From Gloeocapsa sp. UFS-A4-WI-NPMV-4B04 (GTDB lineage: Bacteria; Cyanobacteriota; Cyanobacteriia; Cyanobacteriales; Chroococcidiopsidaceae), in the NCBI GenBank assembly GCA_019359535.1, contig JAHHHE010000006.1, positions 1 through 58,839 of the forward strand: a DNA stretch of 58,839 nt, given 5' to 3'. Made by a program: the position numbers and the translations under genes. Positions 12,153 to 20,173 of this stretch are shown piece by piece. The notes under the pieces are model-generated. The model saw only the letters and a list, made by a program, of their open reading frames with translations, ran no database searches and was not told the DNA's origin. Within the stretch, counting starts at the first letter, position 1. Every line of letters starts with the position of its first letter.

Positions 12153-13164
12153 GCGTTTAGAAGCTCGCTCAGATTTAAAACTGTTGATTTTGGGTAATTT
12201 CTATTACACCGTCTGTTGCTAACAACAATTACGGACAAGAGAGAAAAAAACCTTTAATTGCATTTTTGAGTTGACTGTTTGTACAATAGTTGCAGCTTGG
12301 CATCTTGATGGTAGTCCAGCATGAGATTTGAAAATACTCATAGTCTGGTGCGGGTTTATCTTTTTGGTCACACTGTTTTAATGACACATTGCTGACGTAC
12401 CATGTTTGTGTTGCCTAAAGCAAACGAAGTTATTACCTTCTGCTAGAAATCACCTTTGCACCTCTTTTAAATCTTTTTTTATCATTCCATCCATTTTCAA
12501 ATGAACCGCATACTTAAGCCAAGGTTGAAGATAATACCTTAGCTAGATATTGCAAAGATTAAAAAGGAATTTAGCTTGGACGAATACAGGTAAACGGTAA
12601 CGATTAACTTGGGAAAATGAGGTTACACCTGACTCAAAAGTACAATTTTTCTGCAAAAACTTAAGACTACTGATAGTTGATAGAAGTAGCAAGTTGTTTG
12701 TATCCCCTTGTATGGCGCTAATAATGTAAATTTCTAGCCTGGATAACAATTCAAGTTTTAACTGGAAAATAATTTTATTGAATGTCTCCGGTAGTTACCT
12801 CATTTATCTTTGATGTAAATTTAAAAGGAGAACGAGTTTGACACTTTTTGATTAAAATCATCTACTAATATGCACAGCATTGCAAATGTGTCAAGTCCTC
12901 AATATTAAGTTGCGGCTAATAAAAAAGAGGCAAACCTGTTTATTTTTGATTATTTTGTCAATCAAACCCTTAGTACCTCCGTTTTCTGGATATAGATTAC
13001 ACCAGATGACTAAACCGAACTGGGCTTGTCCTCATAAATTTTGTAGCTGAGGTGTTGACATTTACTCCTTTAACTATTATGGCGCAAGCTAACGGTTTTG
13101 TAGGGGTGGATTTCAGAGATTTATGCTGCCAATATTTCTGCTAGTGGAGCTTTTTGAGCAAGAT
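12153..13164. other. 1-kb non-coding stretch upstream of rpoB
   Basis: About 1 kb between tatD and rpoB, both on the minus strand. It is A/T-rich and has no convincing gene; the 68-codon frame at 12543-12749 has no recognisable features. It must hold the rpoB promoter and probably a long 5' leader. No obvious ribosomal-protein binding fold or T-tailed hairpin was recognised by eye. Confidence 0.5.
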
Positions 13165-13956
13165 TTACACTGAAAATCCAAACAGTTTACAGGCATTTTG
13201 AGTTGTTTGAGCAGCGATCGCTTCTGTTGTTACACCCCGTAAATGAGCTACTGCTTGAGCTACATACTGCACATAAGCTGGTTCATTACGTCGTTGATTT
13301 CTTTTGGGGACAGGACTTAAAAAGGGACAGTCAGTTTCAATTAATAAGCGATCGCTCTTGACGATTTGAGCCGATTCATGAATTTGCTTTGCGTTTTTGA
13401 ACGTAACTGTACCACTGAAGCTAATATAAAACCCCAAGTCTAGAAACCATTGTGTTTCTTCTGGAGTTCCACCCCAGCAGTGCATCACGCCTCGCGCTTT
13501 TTCCCCCTCACGCTCTTTCCAAGCAAGTAATATTTCTCGCATCCGCTCTGCTGCATCACGACAGTGAATAATCACTGGTAAGCTTAGTTGAGATGCGATC
13601 GCAAGTTGTGCTTCAAACACCATGCGCTGTTGCGCTTCGTTGTCAGCCTTGTAAAAATCTAGCCCCATTTCCCCCAGCGCCACTACTTTAGAGTCAGAAC
13701 CAGCCAGCGCCACAATTTCACTTGCCGTATCTGGAGTCCATTTTTCAGCATCCAAGGGGTGCAAACCAACGGCAAAGCTTAATTCTGGAAATTGAGCAGC
13801 TAAAGCTTGAATCTGGGCAAATTCCTTCGGTTCAACACAGGAGTGTACCAAATGAACTACGCCAGCATCTTGCCATCGCGATCGCACGGCTGCTAAATCC
13901 GGTTCAAAGACATCAAAGTTAAGGTGAACGTGAGAGTCAATTAGCTGCATTGCCAT
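13165..13956 (-). CDS. tatD: TatD-family metal-dependent hydrolase (DNase)
   Basis: 263 residues, a TIM-barrel amidohydrolase-fold enzyme that in other bacteria trims DNA 3'-to-5'. Metal ligands visible in order: the HxH of IDSHVHLNF (near residues 8-10), Glu in [10 protein letters not shown], His in VIIHCRDA, His in MHCWGG and Asp in [10 protein letters not shown]. The frame begins MAMQLIDSH; either of the first two methionines could be the start. It lies 59 bp downstream of rpsT on the same strand. The order rpsT-tatD-rpoB is, as I recall, common in cyanobacteria. Its cellular role here is not shown by the sequence. Confidence 0.93.
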   Translation of the reverse strand: MAMQLIDSHVHLNFDVFEPDLAAVRSRWQDAGVVHLVHSCVEPKEFAQIQALAAQFPELSFAVGLHPLDAEKWTPDTASEIVALAGSDSKVVALGEMGLDFYKADNEAQQRMVFEAQLAIASQLSLPVIIHCRDAAERMREILLAWKEREGEKARGVMHCWGGTPEETQWFLDLGFYISFSGTVTFKNAKQIHESAQIVKSDRLLIETDCPFLSPVPKRNQRRNEPAYVQYVAQAVAHLRGVTTEAIAAQTTQNACKLFGFSV

Positions 13957-13961
13957 AGATT

Positions 13962-14033
13962 GTGATGAGTGGTGAGTAAGTCAGGAATTAGCTTCTAATC
14001 ACTACTCACTACTTACTACTCACTACTCACTGA
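13962..14033. repeat. Heptamer tandem repeat (ACTACTC type)
   Basis: Units of ACTACTC and CACTACT run through 13998-14032, with inverted relatives (GTGATGAGTGGTGAGTA) at 13961-13977. This matches the short tandemly repeated repetitive (STRR) heptamers described in cyanobacteria. The right end supplies the last codons and the stop of rpsT. Confidence 0.85.
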
Positions 14034-14315
14034 TTCGTGCTTCTTGAGGCTATGAGCAAGACGAGATTTTTTTCTTGCGCCATTATTTCGATGCAGAACT
14101 CCAGTTTTTACTGCTTTATCAATTTTGCTATATGCCGCCGCCATATGCTGCTGTACTTCTTGCTTTGCTTCTGGCGTGGGGCTAGCAGCGTAGGTGTCTA
14201 CAGCAGCTAGGTACTTTTTGATCAGCGTCTTGACGGCTGATTTGTAAGCTTTATTACGCAGACGATTTCGTTCCGCGACTTGGACGCGCTTAATAGCAGA
14301 CTTTGTATTCGCCAC
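14016..14315 (-). CDS. rpsT: 30S ribosomal protein S20
   Basis: 99 residues, Lys- and Arg-rich, binding 16S rRNA in the small subunit. It begins [20 protein letters not shown] after the start codon and contains the conserved KKYLAAVD and [20 protein letters not shown] regions. The start codon is GTG (14313-14315). The C terminus ...HESVSSE and its TAG stop are read directly from the heptamer repeat, so the last five or so residues are repeat-derived. It is divergent from hisD and leads the rpsT-tatD pair. Confidence 0.97.
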   Translation of the reverse strand: MANTKSAIKRVQVAERNRLRNKAYKSAVKTLIKKYLAAVDTYAASPTPEAKQEVQQHMAAAYSKIDKAVKTGVLHRNNGARKKSRLAHSLKKHESVSSE

Positions 14316-14517
14316 AGTGATTTTGAGAGATATCGTTATATAGACAAATTCCTAGATGTACTAATATAGCATCATCGAAGGACTTTATTGCGATTCTCAT
14401 AAAAATCCAGGTTAAGCTAGAGAAGCGAGTATGAATCAGCTTTGCACCAAATGGGGCAAAGATAAAAAAAGATTTGTCCTCAAGTCGGTAACTCCTAGGA
14501 TTGGCATTCCGAACTCC

Positions 14518-15861
14518 ATGCTGAGAATCATTACTGAGCAGACCGAGGTACTAGCAGAACTACAACGGATCTGCGATCGCACCCATGATGACCAAGTGGT
14601 TCATAAAGAAGCGACGGTTCGGGAGGTGCTTCAAGCGGTGAAGCGCCAGGGAGACCGAGCCGTATTGCACTATACCGCAGAATTTGACCAACAACACCTG
14701 AAGGCTGAAGACTTGCGCGTCAGTGGCTCAGAATTAGATGCAGCATATCAGCAGGTATCGAAAGAATTACTGAGTGCAATTGTGCTAGCTTGCCGCCGAA
14801 TTGAAGCATTCCACCGCCAGCGAATTCCCAAATCATGGGTACAATTTGGCGATGATGATGTAGTATTGGGCAAGCGCTACACTCCAGTAGACCGCGCGGG
14901 GCTATATGTTCCGGGTGGGAGAGCCGCTTATCCCAGCACCGTACTAATGAATGCGATTCCAGCAAAAGTAGCTGGTGTACCGCGTCGCGTGATCGTAACA
15001 CCGCCCGGGCCAGGTAAGACAATTAATCCAGCAGTCTTAGTTGCTGCCCAAGAAGCTGGAGTGGAAGAAATTTATCGAATTGGTGGCGCACAAGCGATCG
15101 CTGCTTTAGCCTACGGGACAGAAACAATCCCGAAAGTTAATGTGATTACTGGTCCTGGTAATATATATGTCACCCTAGCTAAAAAACTTGTATACGGTAC
15201 AGTGGGGATTGACTCATTGGCTGGACCTTCGGAAGTTTTGATTATTGCCGATGAAACAGCTAATCCTGTTCATGTGGCGGCTGATTTGCTAGCACAAGCG
15301 GAACACGATCCAATGGCGGCAGCAATTTTATTGACAACAGATCCAAGTTTGGCTGAAAACGTGCAAGCCGCAGTCGAAAGACAGCTAGTGAATCACCCAC
15401 GCCGGACGTTGACCGAAAAAGCGATTGCTCACTATGGCTTAATTGCCGTTGTAGAATCCTTAGCAGCAGCAGCTCAATTCTCAAACGAGTTTGCACCGGA
15501 ACATCTAGAACTAGAAGTTGCTGACCCTTGGGCGCTCCTAGAGCATATTCGCCATGCTGGGGCAATCTTCCTGGGTAACTCCACGCCCGAAGCAGTAGGA
15601 GACTATCTAGCTGGACCTAACCACACTTTGCCTACTTCTGGCGCAGCTCGTTATGCCTCTGCTTTAGGAGTTGAAACGTTCCTCAAACACTCTAGTATTA
15701 TTCAATACTCGCAAACCGCACTAGGAAAAGTAGCCGGGGCAATTGATGTCTTAGCAACAGCTGAGGGTTTACCCTCTCACGCTGACTCAGTGCGACTGCG
15801 GATGCAAAGTCAGGAAACTGAAAACTGGGACTTGGGGGATACAGAACAGCCGAACTCTTAA
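14518..15861 (+). CDS. hisD: Histidinol dehydrogenase
   Basis: Oxidises L-histidinol in two NAD-dependent steps to L-histidine, the last reaction of the pathway, with zinc. The frame is open from an ATG at 14431, but family members start near MLRIITEQ, so I place the start at 14518, giving 447 residues close to the usual 430-440. Signatures: [59 protein letters not shown] and FAPEHLEL, which supply the zinc and catalytic His and Glu residues. No other his gene is adjacent, normal for the scattered cyanobacterial pathway. Followed 30 bp later by a stress protein on the same strand. Confidence 0.95.
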   Translation: MLRIITEQTEVLAELQRICDRTHDDQVVHKEATVREVLQAVKRQGDRAVLHYTAEFDQQHLKAEDLRVSGSELDAAYQQVSKELLSAIVLACRRIEAFHRQRIPKSWVQFGDDDVVLGKRYTPVDRAGLYVPGGRAAYPSTVLMNAIPAKVAGVPRRVIVTPPGPGKTINPAVLVAAQEAGVEEIYRIGGAQAIAALAYGTETIPKVNVITGPGNIYVTLAKKLVYGTVGIDSLAGPSEVLIIADETANPVHVAADLLAQAEHDPMAAAILLTTDPSLAENVQAAVERQLVNHPRRTLTEKAIAHYGLIAVVESLAAAAQFSNEFAPEHLELEVADPWALLEHIRHAGAIFLGNSTPEAVGDYLAGPNHTLPTSGAARYASALGVETFLKHSSIIQYSQTALGKVAGAIDVLATAEGLPSHADSVRLRMQSQETENWDLGDTEQPNS

Positions 15862-15891
15862 TTTTTAAGGCAGCTAAAAGGAGAATTGCTG

Positions 15892-16320
15892 GTGTTAAAA
15901 ACAATTGTGGTGGCTCTTGACGCTTCAGAGCTTTCTGAGCGCGTAATTCAGACTTTACACGAACTCCAGGTGCAACCAGCAACAAAAATTCTCCTTGCTC
16001 ATGTTATTTCCCCGCCAGAGTCAAACCTAGAAATAGTTGCTGATCGACCCCATGCTGATACTGAGGTAGTCTCTTATCGACATATTGAAAAGCAGCTGCA
16101 ATCATATCAGGCTAACTTGCCTGGACAGAGCGAGTTAGAAATTGTTACAGGTGATCCAGCAGAAGAAATTATCCGGCTTGCCAATATCTACCACGCTGAC
16201 TTAATTATTATTGGCAGTCGTGGTTTAACAGGAGTTAAGCGGATTTTACAGGGGTCAGTTAGTAGTCAAGTTGTTGAAGATGCCTCTTGTTCAGTGTTAG
16301 TAGTTAAGCCTGATAGCTAA
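15892..16320 (+). CDS. Universal stress protein, ATP-binding type
   Basis: 142 residues with the Rossmann-like UspA fold. It starts VLKTIVVALDASELSERV and ends with the nucleotide loop IIGSRGLTGVKRILQGS, which fits the G-x2-G-x9-G-S/T pattern of ATP-binding members. The GTG at 15892 is the likely start: AAGGAGA at 15878-15884 sits 7 bases before it and is too close to the TTG at 15886. Its position directly after hisD suggests co-transcription, though no functional link is known. The substrate or partner cannot be inferred. Confidence 0.88.
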   Translation: MLKTIVVALDASELSERVIQTLHELQVQPATKILLAHVISPPESNLEIVADRPHADTEVVSYRHIEKQLQSYQANLPGQSELEIVTGDPAEEIIRLANIYHADLIIIGSRGLTGVKRILQGSVSSQVVEDASCSVLVVKPDS

Positions 16321-16363
16321 CACTTTAAAAAAGTGCTACTATCATCTACCTCTAGACATAATT

Positions 16364-16651
16364 TTAAGGCTTAAAAAGCTCAGAACGATTATGTGGTGCG
16401 TCAAAATCGATTAGTGGCCCTATAGGAACGATTAGTCCTTTCAACTGCCGCATAATTGCCGTTCGGTGCGCCCAAGAACAAGCCCAATAAATATAAAGAT
16501 GATAGTGCTCTGGTTCAGCTGAAAAGCCACTTGAATTATCTGCTGTAATTTTATTGCGGAATGTTGTTGAAGAGCGAACGAATTTGCCTTGCTCGTCTTC
16601 TTGATTGAGTTCAGAAATTCACGCACCGTCAGCTAGTACACCTAAATTCAT
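16364..16651 (-). pseudogene. Decayed glutathionyl-hydroquinone reductase (YqjG/ECM4-type GST)
   Basis: Reading the minus strand from ATG at 16651 gives MNLGVLADGA, a TGA, then ISELNQEDEQGKFVRSSTTF and, further on, WACSWAHRTAIMRQLKGL. That is the start and the Cys-x-Trp-Ala-His-Arg active-site loop of these glutathione-transferase-fold enzymes. It continues in frame as IVPIGPLIDFDAPHNRSEL and stops, which matches the far C terminus of the family (INPTRIVPxGPxIDFxAPH). Family members have about 320 residues, so roughly 220 codons are missing from the middle, and Trp11 or so has become a stop. It lies 10 bp downstream of gatC. The remnant is clear; the parent function is inferred. Confidence 0.8.
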
Positions 16652-16660
16652 AGATAATTC

Positions 16661-16951
16661 TTACTCAGCATTAAGGATTTTTGGTACTTTAAAAAAGTCG
16701 CCTTCTTGTTCAGGCGCACCCTTGAGGATAGCTTCGCGATCGCTAAAAGGCTGTAAGTTATCCGGTCGTGTCACGTTACTAACATCAATTGCTCGTGCTG
16801 TAGGCTCGACATCGGTAACATCCAGTTCACTCAGCTGTTCAAAATAATCCAGAATACTACCAAGTTGAGTGGTAAATTGCTCCTCTTCATGGGCTTGCAA
16901 CTCTAGGCGAGCCAAATGGGCAACTTTACGAACTTGCTCACGATCAATCAT
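16661..16951 (-). CDS. gatC: Asp-tRNA(Asn)/Glu-tRNA(Gln) amidotransferase subunit C
   Basis: 96 residues. The small subunit of GatCAB, which converts Glu-tRNA(Gln) to Gln-tRNA(Gln), needed in cyanobacteria because they lack glutaminyl-tRNA synthetase. It begins [18 protein letters not shown] and has the conserved [13 protein letters not shown] and the DNLQPF region that wraps around GatA. It lies 79 bp after ycf3 on the same strand; gatA and gatB are not in the window. Full length, no oddity. Confidence 0.96.
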   Translation of the reverse strand: MIDREQVRKVAHLARLELQAHEEEQFTTQLGSILDYFEQLSELDVTDVEPTARAIDVSNVTRPDNLQPFSDREAILKGAPEQEGDFFKVPKILNAE

Positions 16952-17030
16952 ATTAGTTATTAATTATTGAAATTTAATTGTCAGGCTAGAGACAAGTAAA
17001 TAGTTCTTTCCCTAGCCTCAGCGCCTTCAG

Positions 17031-17546
17031 TTAAAAATTATTCTGCAAACGTCCGCTAGTTTTGAGCCAGTTTTGAGCCTCTAGATAGTTATTGGGAGCT
17101 ATATTGATGGCTCGTTTCCAATATTCACCTGCTTGGTCAAACAATTGCTCCGCCGCGTCATTATCTCCTGCTTCCTTTGCTCTTTCTCCCTGATAATGGT
17201 AAATTACAGCGATATTATTCAGCGCTTGGATCAGGCGGGGGTTCAACGCCAGCCCCTGGTGATAATATTCTAGGGCTTTCTCGTGTTCACCATTACTCGC
17301 ATGGATCAGCGCGATGTTGTAGAGGATGTAGCTGCGATCAAAGGAATCTTCCTCTAGTTCTAGGGCTTCGGTGTAATTATCTAAAGCTTCGGCGTATTCG
17401 CCATCCGCTTGAGCCGACATCCCATCACGGTAATAAACAAAGGCTTCTTTTGCTTTTTTATTGGTAGGCAGAATTTTGAGAATAATATCTGCCATTACTG
17501 TAAAGGATTTATCAACAAAGTTGTCGTTTTTCTGAGTTCTTGGCAT
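17031..17546 (-). CDS. ycf3: Photosystem I assembly protein Ycf3
   Basis: 171 residues with three tetratricopeptide repeats: about 35-68 ([20 protein letters not shown]), 72-105 ([20 protein letters not shown]) and 120-153. The opening [20 protein letters not shown] and the ending [17 protein letters not shown] are diagnostic for Ycf3, a thylakoid-associated chaperone that helps assemble PsaA, PsaB and peripheral subunits. Between a CDF transporter and gatC on the minus strand, 132 bp after the former. Cyanobacterial ycf3 has no intron, and none is seen. Confidence 0.97.
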   Translation of the reverse strand: MPRTQKNDNFVDKSFTVMADIILKILPTNKKAKEAFVYYRDGMSAQADGEYAEALDNYTEALELEEDSFDRSYILYNIALIHASNGEHEKALEYYHQGLALNPRLIQALNNIAVIYHYQGERAKEAGDNDAAEQLFDQAGEYWKRAINIAPNNYLEAQNWLKTSGRLQNNF

Positions 17547-17678
17547 ATCCGCCTCTATGGTGTTGACACTAATGGCTTGGAGTATTAATCGTTTATCGCT
17601 TCTATAAAGATTATTGTAATTGAGGGCGCTCCTTACCGGGTTGTGTTTTTTGTTTTGACACTCCCCCTTAAGTTCATT

Positions 17679-18605
17679 CTATTTTTCTAGTTTAGGCTCA
17701 TAGCTAATTCGATCAGATTTGTACTGTGGCGGCTCAACATGAATTAAAACTCGTACTGGATTAAACTTTTCTTCTAAACGGGCTTCTACTTCTTCAGTGA
17801 TTCGGTGTGCTGTCTCTACGTCGTCAGCATCGACTATTATGTGCATCTCGATAAAAACTTGACGACCAAGAAGACCGCGAGAGGCAATATCGTGGCAGTT
17901 AATTACTCCAGGGATAGAAAGCGCGATCACAGCAATTGCTTCGGGTGCGATCGCCATTTCATCTACTAGCCAAGGCAAATTATCTTTGATTACCGACCAG
18001 CCACTTCTAAATACTAATAAAGCGACTGGAAAAGCCAAAACCACATCTAGCCACTGGAGTTGAGGTAAATTTAAAACGTTTCCTTGCCAAATGCCAATCA
18101 ACCCAGCTAGGACAGTAATTGTCACCCAGACATCGCTCATCGTGTGTTTAGCGTCTGCAATCAGAATCGCACTACCTACTCGGTGACCAACAGAACGCTC
18201 GTAGAAAGCAACGAAAATATTAACGCCGAGCACAATCAGCAACAACCACAATTCTGATGGTGCGATCTTAATTGGCTCTCCACCATGAATAATTCTGTCT
18301 ACAGCGCCTTGGAGAATTTCAAAACAAGCTATGCCTAAAAAGGCAGCAATTCCCAACGCCGCCACTGCTTCAAATTTCTGATGTCCGTAGGGATGATCGC
18401 GATCCGGCTGTGGAGAGGAGAATCGAGTTGTAACTAACCCCAAAATGTTGTTTGCACTATCTGTCACGCTATGCAAAGCATCAGCAATCAAACTCAGTGA
18501 TCCCGTCCAAGACCCCACTAAAGCTTTTAATGCCATTACAAACAAGTTGAGTAGTAGGGTAATAATTAAGACTTTTCTCACTGCGGAGCGGTTATCAAGA
18601 ACCAT
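17679..18605 (-). CDS. Cation diffusion facilitator (CDF) metal exporter
   Basis: 308 residues, six predicted membrane segments in the first 210, then a soluble C-terminal domain. The two metal-site motifs of the family are intact: DALHSVTD in the second segment (about 42-49) and DAKHTMSD in the fifth (about 151-158). The C-terminal domain (about 215-295) has the ferredoxin-like fold ending HRITEEVEARLEEKF and VLIHVEPP. CDF proteins export Zn, Fe, Mn or related divalent ions using the proton gradient. Asp in both site positions fits Zn, Fe or Mn, but the ion cannot be fixed. It is upstream of ycf3 on the same strand. Confidence 0.92.
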   Translation of the reverse strand: MVLDNRSAVRKVLIITLLLNLFVMALKALVGSWTGSLSLIADALHSVTDSANNILGLVTTRFSSPQPDRDHPYGHQKFEAVAALGIAAFLGIACFEILQGAVDRIIHGGEPIKIAPSELWLLLIVLGVNIFVAFYERSVGHRVGSAILIADAKHTMSDVWVTITVLAGLIGIWQGNVLNLPQLQWLDVVLAFPVALLVFRSGWSVIKDNLPWLVDEMAIAPEAIAVIALSIPGVINCHDIASRGLLGRQVFIEMHIIVDADDVETAHRITEEVEARLEEKFNPVRVLIHVEPPQYKSDRISYEPKLEK

Positions 18606-18694
18606 GTGCCTACTCCACGATTAAAATTTCTAAGTTATCCAGTCTAATGCTTGCAGGTAATATGAATTAGCAAGATATTCGGTATTTATATTTT

Positions 18695-19042
18695 ATGTCT
18701 CCACAGCTAAGACTAAACTTAGTAGAAGGTTCTGTCTCCTTCAATTTCTCACCACAAGCAGCACAAGATTTACAAAGAGCGATCGCTCAATTGATGGAAC
18801 GTATCAAAGCGGCTTCTGCTAAGGCAACTCCCCCAGTTAAAGCCAGCCCTCAGCCACCATTAGAATATCGCTATACTGGCGATGTTTTTCTCGAGATTTT
18901 CTGCAATCCCAATATCTGGCCTACTCCCTTCGCCGCTAAAGTTTTAATTACTATCCGAGATGCCAGTATCCGTCTGACGACTGAAGCCGAACTAACGCGC
19001 CTGAGAGAAGATATTAGTCAATATTTAGAGCAAGTGAGTTAA
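18695..19042 (+). CDS. Conserved hypothetical protein, 115 aa
   Basis: I do not recognise a named family. Residues 1-40 are mixed and contain an amphipathic helix ([20 protein letters not shown]). A Pro/Ala linker follows ([12 protein letters not shown], about 44-55), then a beta-rich half with [11 protein letters not shown] and [14 protein letters not shown], then a helix to the end. No signal peptide or membrane segment. It diverges from the CDF transporter gene. Length, codon use and lack of shadow features support a real gene; it resembles small cyanobacterial proteins of unknown function. Confidence 0.65.
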   Translation: MSPQLRLNLVEGSVSFNFSPQAAQDLQRAIAQLMERIKAASAKATPPVKASPQPPLEYRYTGDVFLEIFCNPNIWPTPFAAKVLITIRDASIRLTTEAELTRLREDISQYLEQVS

Positions 19043-19184
19043 ACACAGAAAAAGCAGCCCTAAGCTGCTAAAAATCTGCAATTAAGTCTAGTTATTCTGT
19101 GTAGCTGCGAAAACTCGTCAAACTAGCTTGCTAGTCAGTTACAGGTAGCACTGCAAATTTTTATCCTTATTAATAATAGCCGCA

Positions 19185-19580
19185 ATGAACAACGTCGATA
19201 ACTTAACGAATTTATTACAACAAGGTTTTCATCTTACTTTGGGTGCAACGGCTTCTCTCGTTGAAACCTTACAAGATCCTCAAAAGCGAACCGAGAATCT
19301 TTCCCAAATCAGTTCAGAATTAAGTCATCTAGCGAATGAATGGGCAGCAAAGGGAGAAATGACAGAACAAGAAGCCCGCAATTTTGCTACTAATTTTTTG
19401 AATCAACTACAAAATCAAGTACCGACAACATCTGAAGCATCTGGTACTACCTCCACTACTACACCTACCGAAGTTGCACCACCTGATGTGCAGTTAGATT
19501 TGCAAGAATTGACAGCAGAAATCGCTGCTATGCGTGCCGAACTAGAACAACTACGTAACTCAGACTCAAATCCTTCTTAG
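19185..19580 (+). CDS. Phasin-like small protein, 131 aa
   Basis: Residues 1-75 are helical (LLQQGFHLTLGATASLVETL, then HLANEWAAKGEMTEQEARNF), followed by a Thr/Ser/Pro linker (about 82-103) and a C-terminal coiled-coil helix (DLQELTAEIAAMRAELEQLR). The layout, with a GxMTEQEA turn and a terminal leucine-rich coil, resembles PHA-granule-type phasins and related cyanobacterial proteins. No PHA synthase genes are nearby, so the role is open. It lies 142 bp after the previous plus-strand gene; a short AGCAGC/GCTGCT hairpin lies between them. Confidence 0.6.
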   Translation: MNNVDNLTNLLQQGFHLTLGATASLVETLQDPQKRTENLSQISSELSHLANEWAAKGEMTEQEARNFATNFLNQLQNQVPTTSEASGTTSTTTPTEVAPPDVQLDLQELTAEIAAMRAELEQLRNSDSNPS

Positions 19581-19602
19581 CAATTTTTAGCTGAAGATTA
19601 AC

Positions 19603-19836
19603 TTAGTCGTTATCCCATTCTTCACGACCAATTAAATCGCCAATGCGATCGCGCAGTAAAAAGTCACATTTTTCTAACTCAGACTCAACACCAACCCACT
19701 CACGCGCTGGAATATATTGGCAGAGGCTATAAATTGGTTGCTGACGGCTAACTACTCCCTTTTGCACAAGTTGGCGTGCTTCATCTTGGATGATGTTTAG
19801 CGAGTAGCGGATAGATGGCAACGTATTCAAACTCAT
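19603..19836 (-). CDS. DUF4327 family small cyanobacterial protein
   Basis: 77 residues. The core QLVQKGVVSRQQPIYSLCQY, then IPAREWVGVESELE and FLLRDRIGDLIGREEW, matches DUF4327, a family of about 70 residues found essentially only in cyanobacteria and without known function. Acidic C terminus, no membrane segment. Convergent with the phasin-like gene (22 bp gap). Confidence 0.85.
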   Translation of the reverse strand: MSLNTLPSIRYSLNIIQDEARQLVQKGVVSRQQPIYSLCQYIPAREWVGVESELEKCDFLLRDRIGDLIGREEWDND

Positions 19837-20173
19837 ATTTTTAACCTAGCGACTAGAAGGAATATTGTTTTTATCACTCTCAAGACTGACACAGATTTTG
19901 TGGTTAAGTTTTTGTGGTTGTTAATTTGTAGTTAGCTATACTAAACTCTTTTCATTTTGACGCTTGCCTATCTCCAATGATATTAAAATATGTTGCAATA
20001 GTCAAGAAAGCTTGACAAATCTAGGTAGATGTGATTTAGATAACATCCTTTGTATTAAAGGATGTTGAACCCTTTTTATCCTAGTTCTAACAAGTTAGGG
20101 CAAGGTTAAGGAAACGGTGTTCTACCTTGTTGTTGTCACTCAGAAGTAGAAAACCTGTCTCAAGATAGTGAAC
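19837..20173. other. Intergenic region with a 10-bp hairpin
   Basis: 337 bp between nagZ and the DUF4327 gene, both minus strand. It contains a perfect stem AACATCCTTT (20042-20051), a 5-base loop and AAAGGATGTT (20057-20066). GAACCCTTTTT follows on the plus strand; on the minus strand there is no T-run. No gene is seen. Confidence 0.55.

Noticed and set aside
12543..12749. 68-codon minus-strand frame before rpoB
   Set aside because: No recognisable domain, no good ribosome site, and A/T-rich composition typical of non-coding DNA.
13054..13077. Plus-strand promoter TTGACA ... TATTAT before tatD
   Set aside because: Spacing is only 14 bases and no plus-strand gene or terminator follows.
13998..14032. 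Heptamer tandem repeats considered as a CRISPR array
   Set aside because: Units are 7 bp and contiguous without spacers; no cas genes are present. The same holds for the other tandem repeats.
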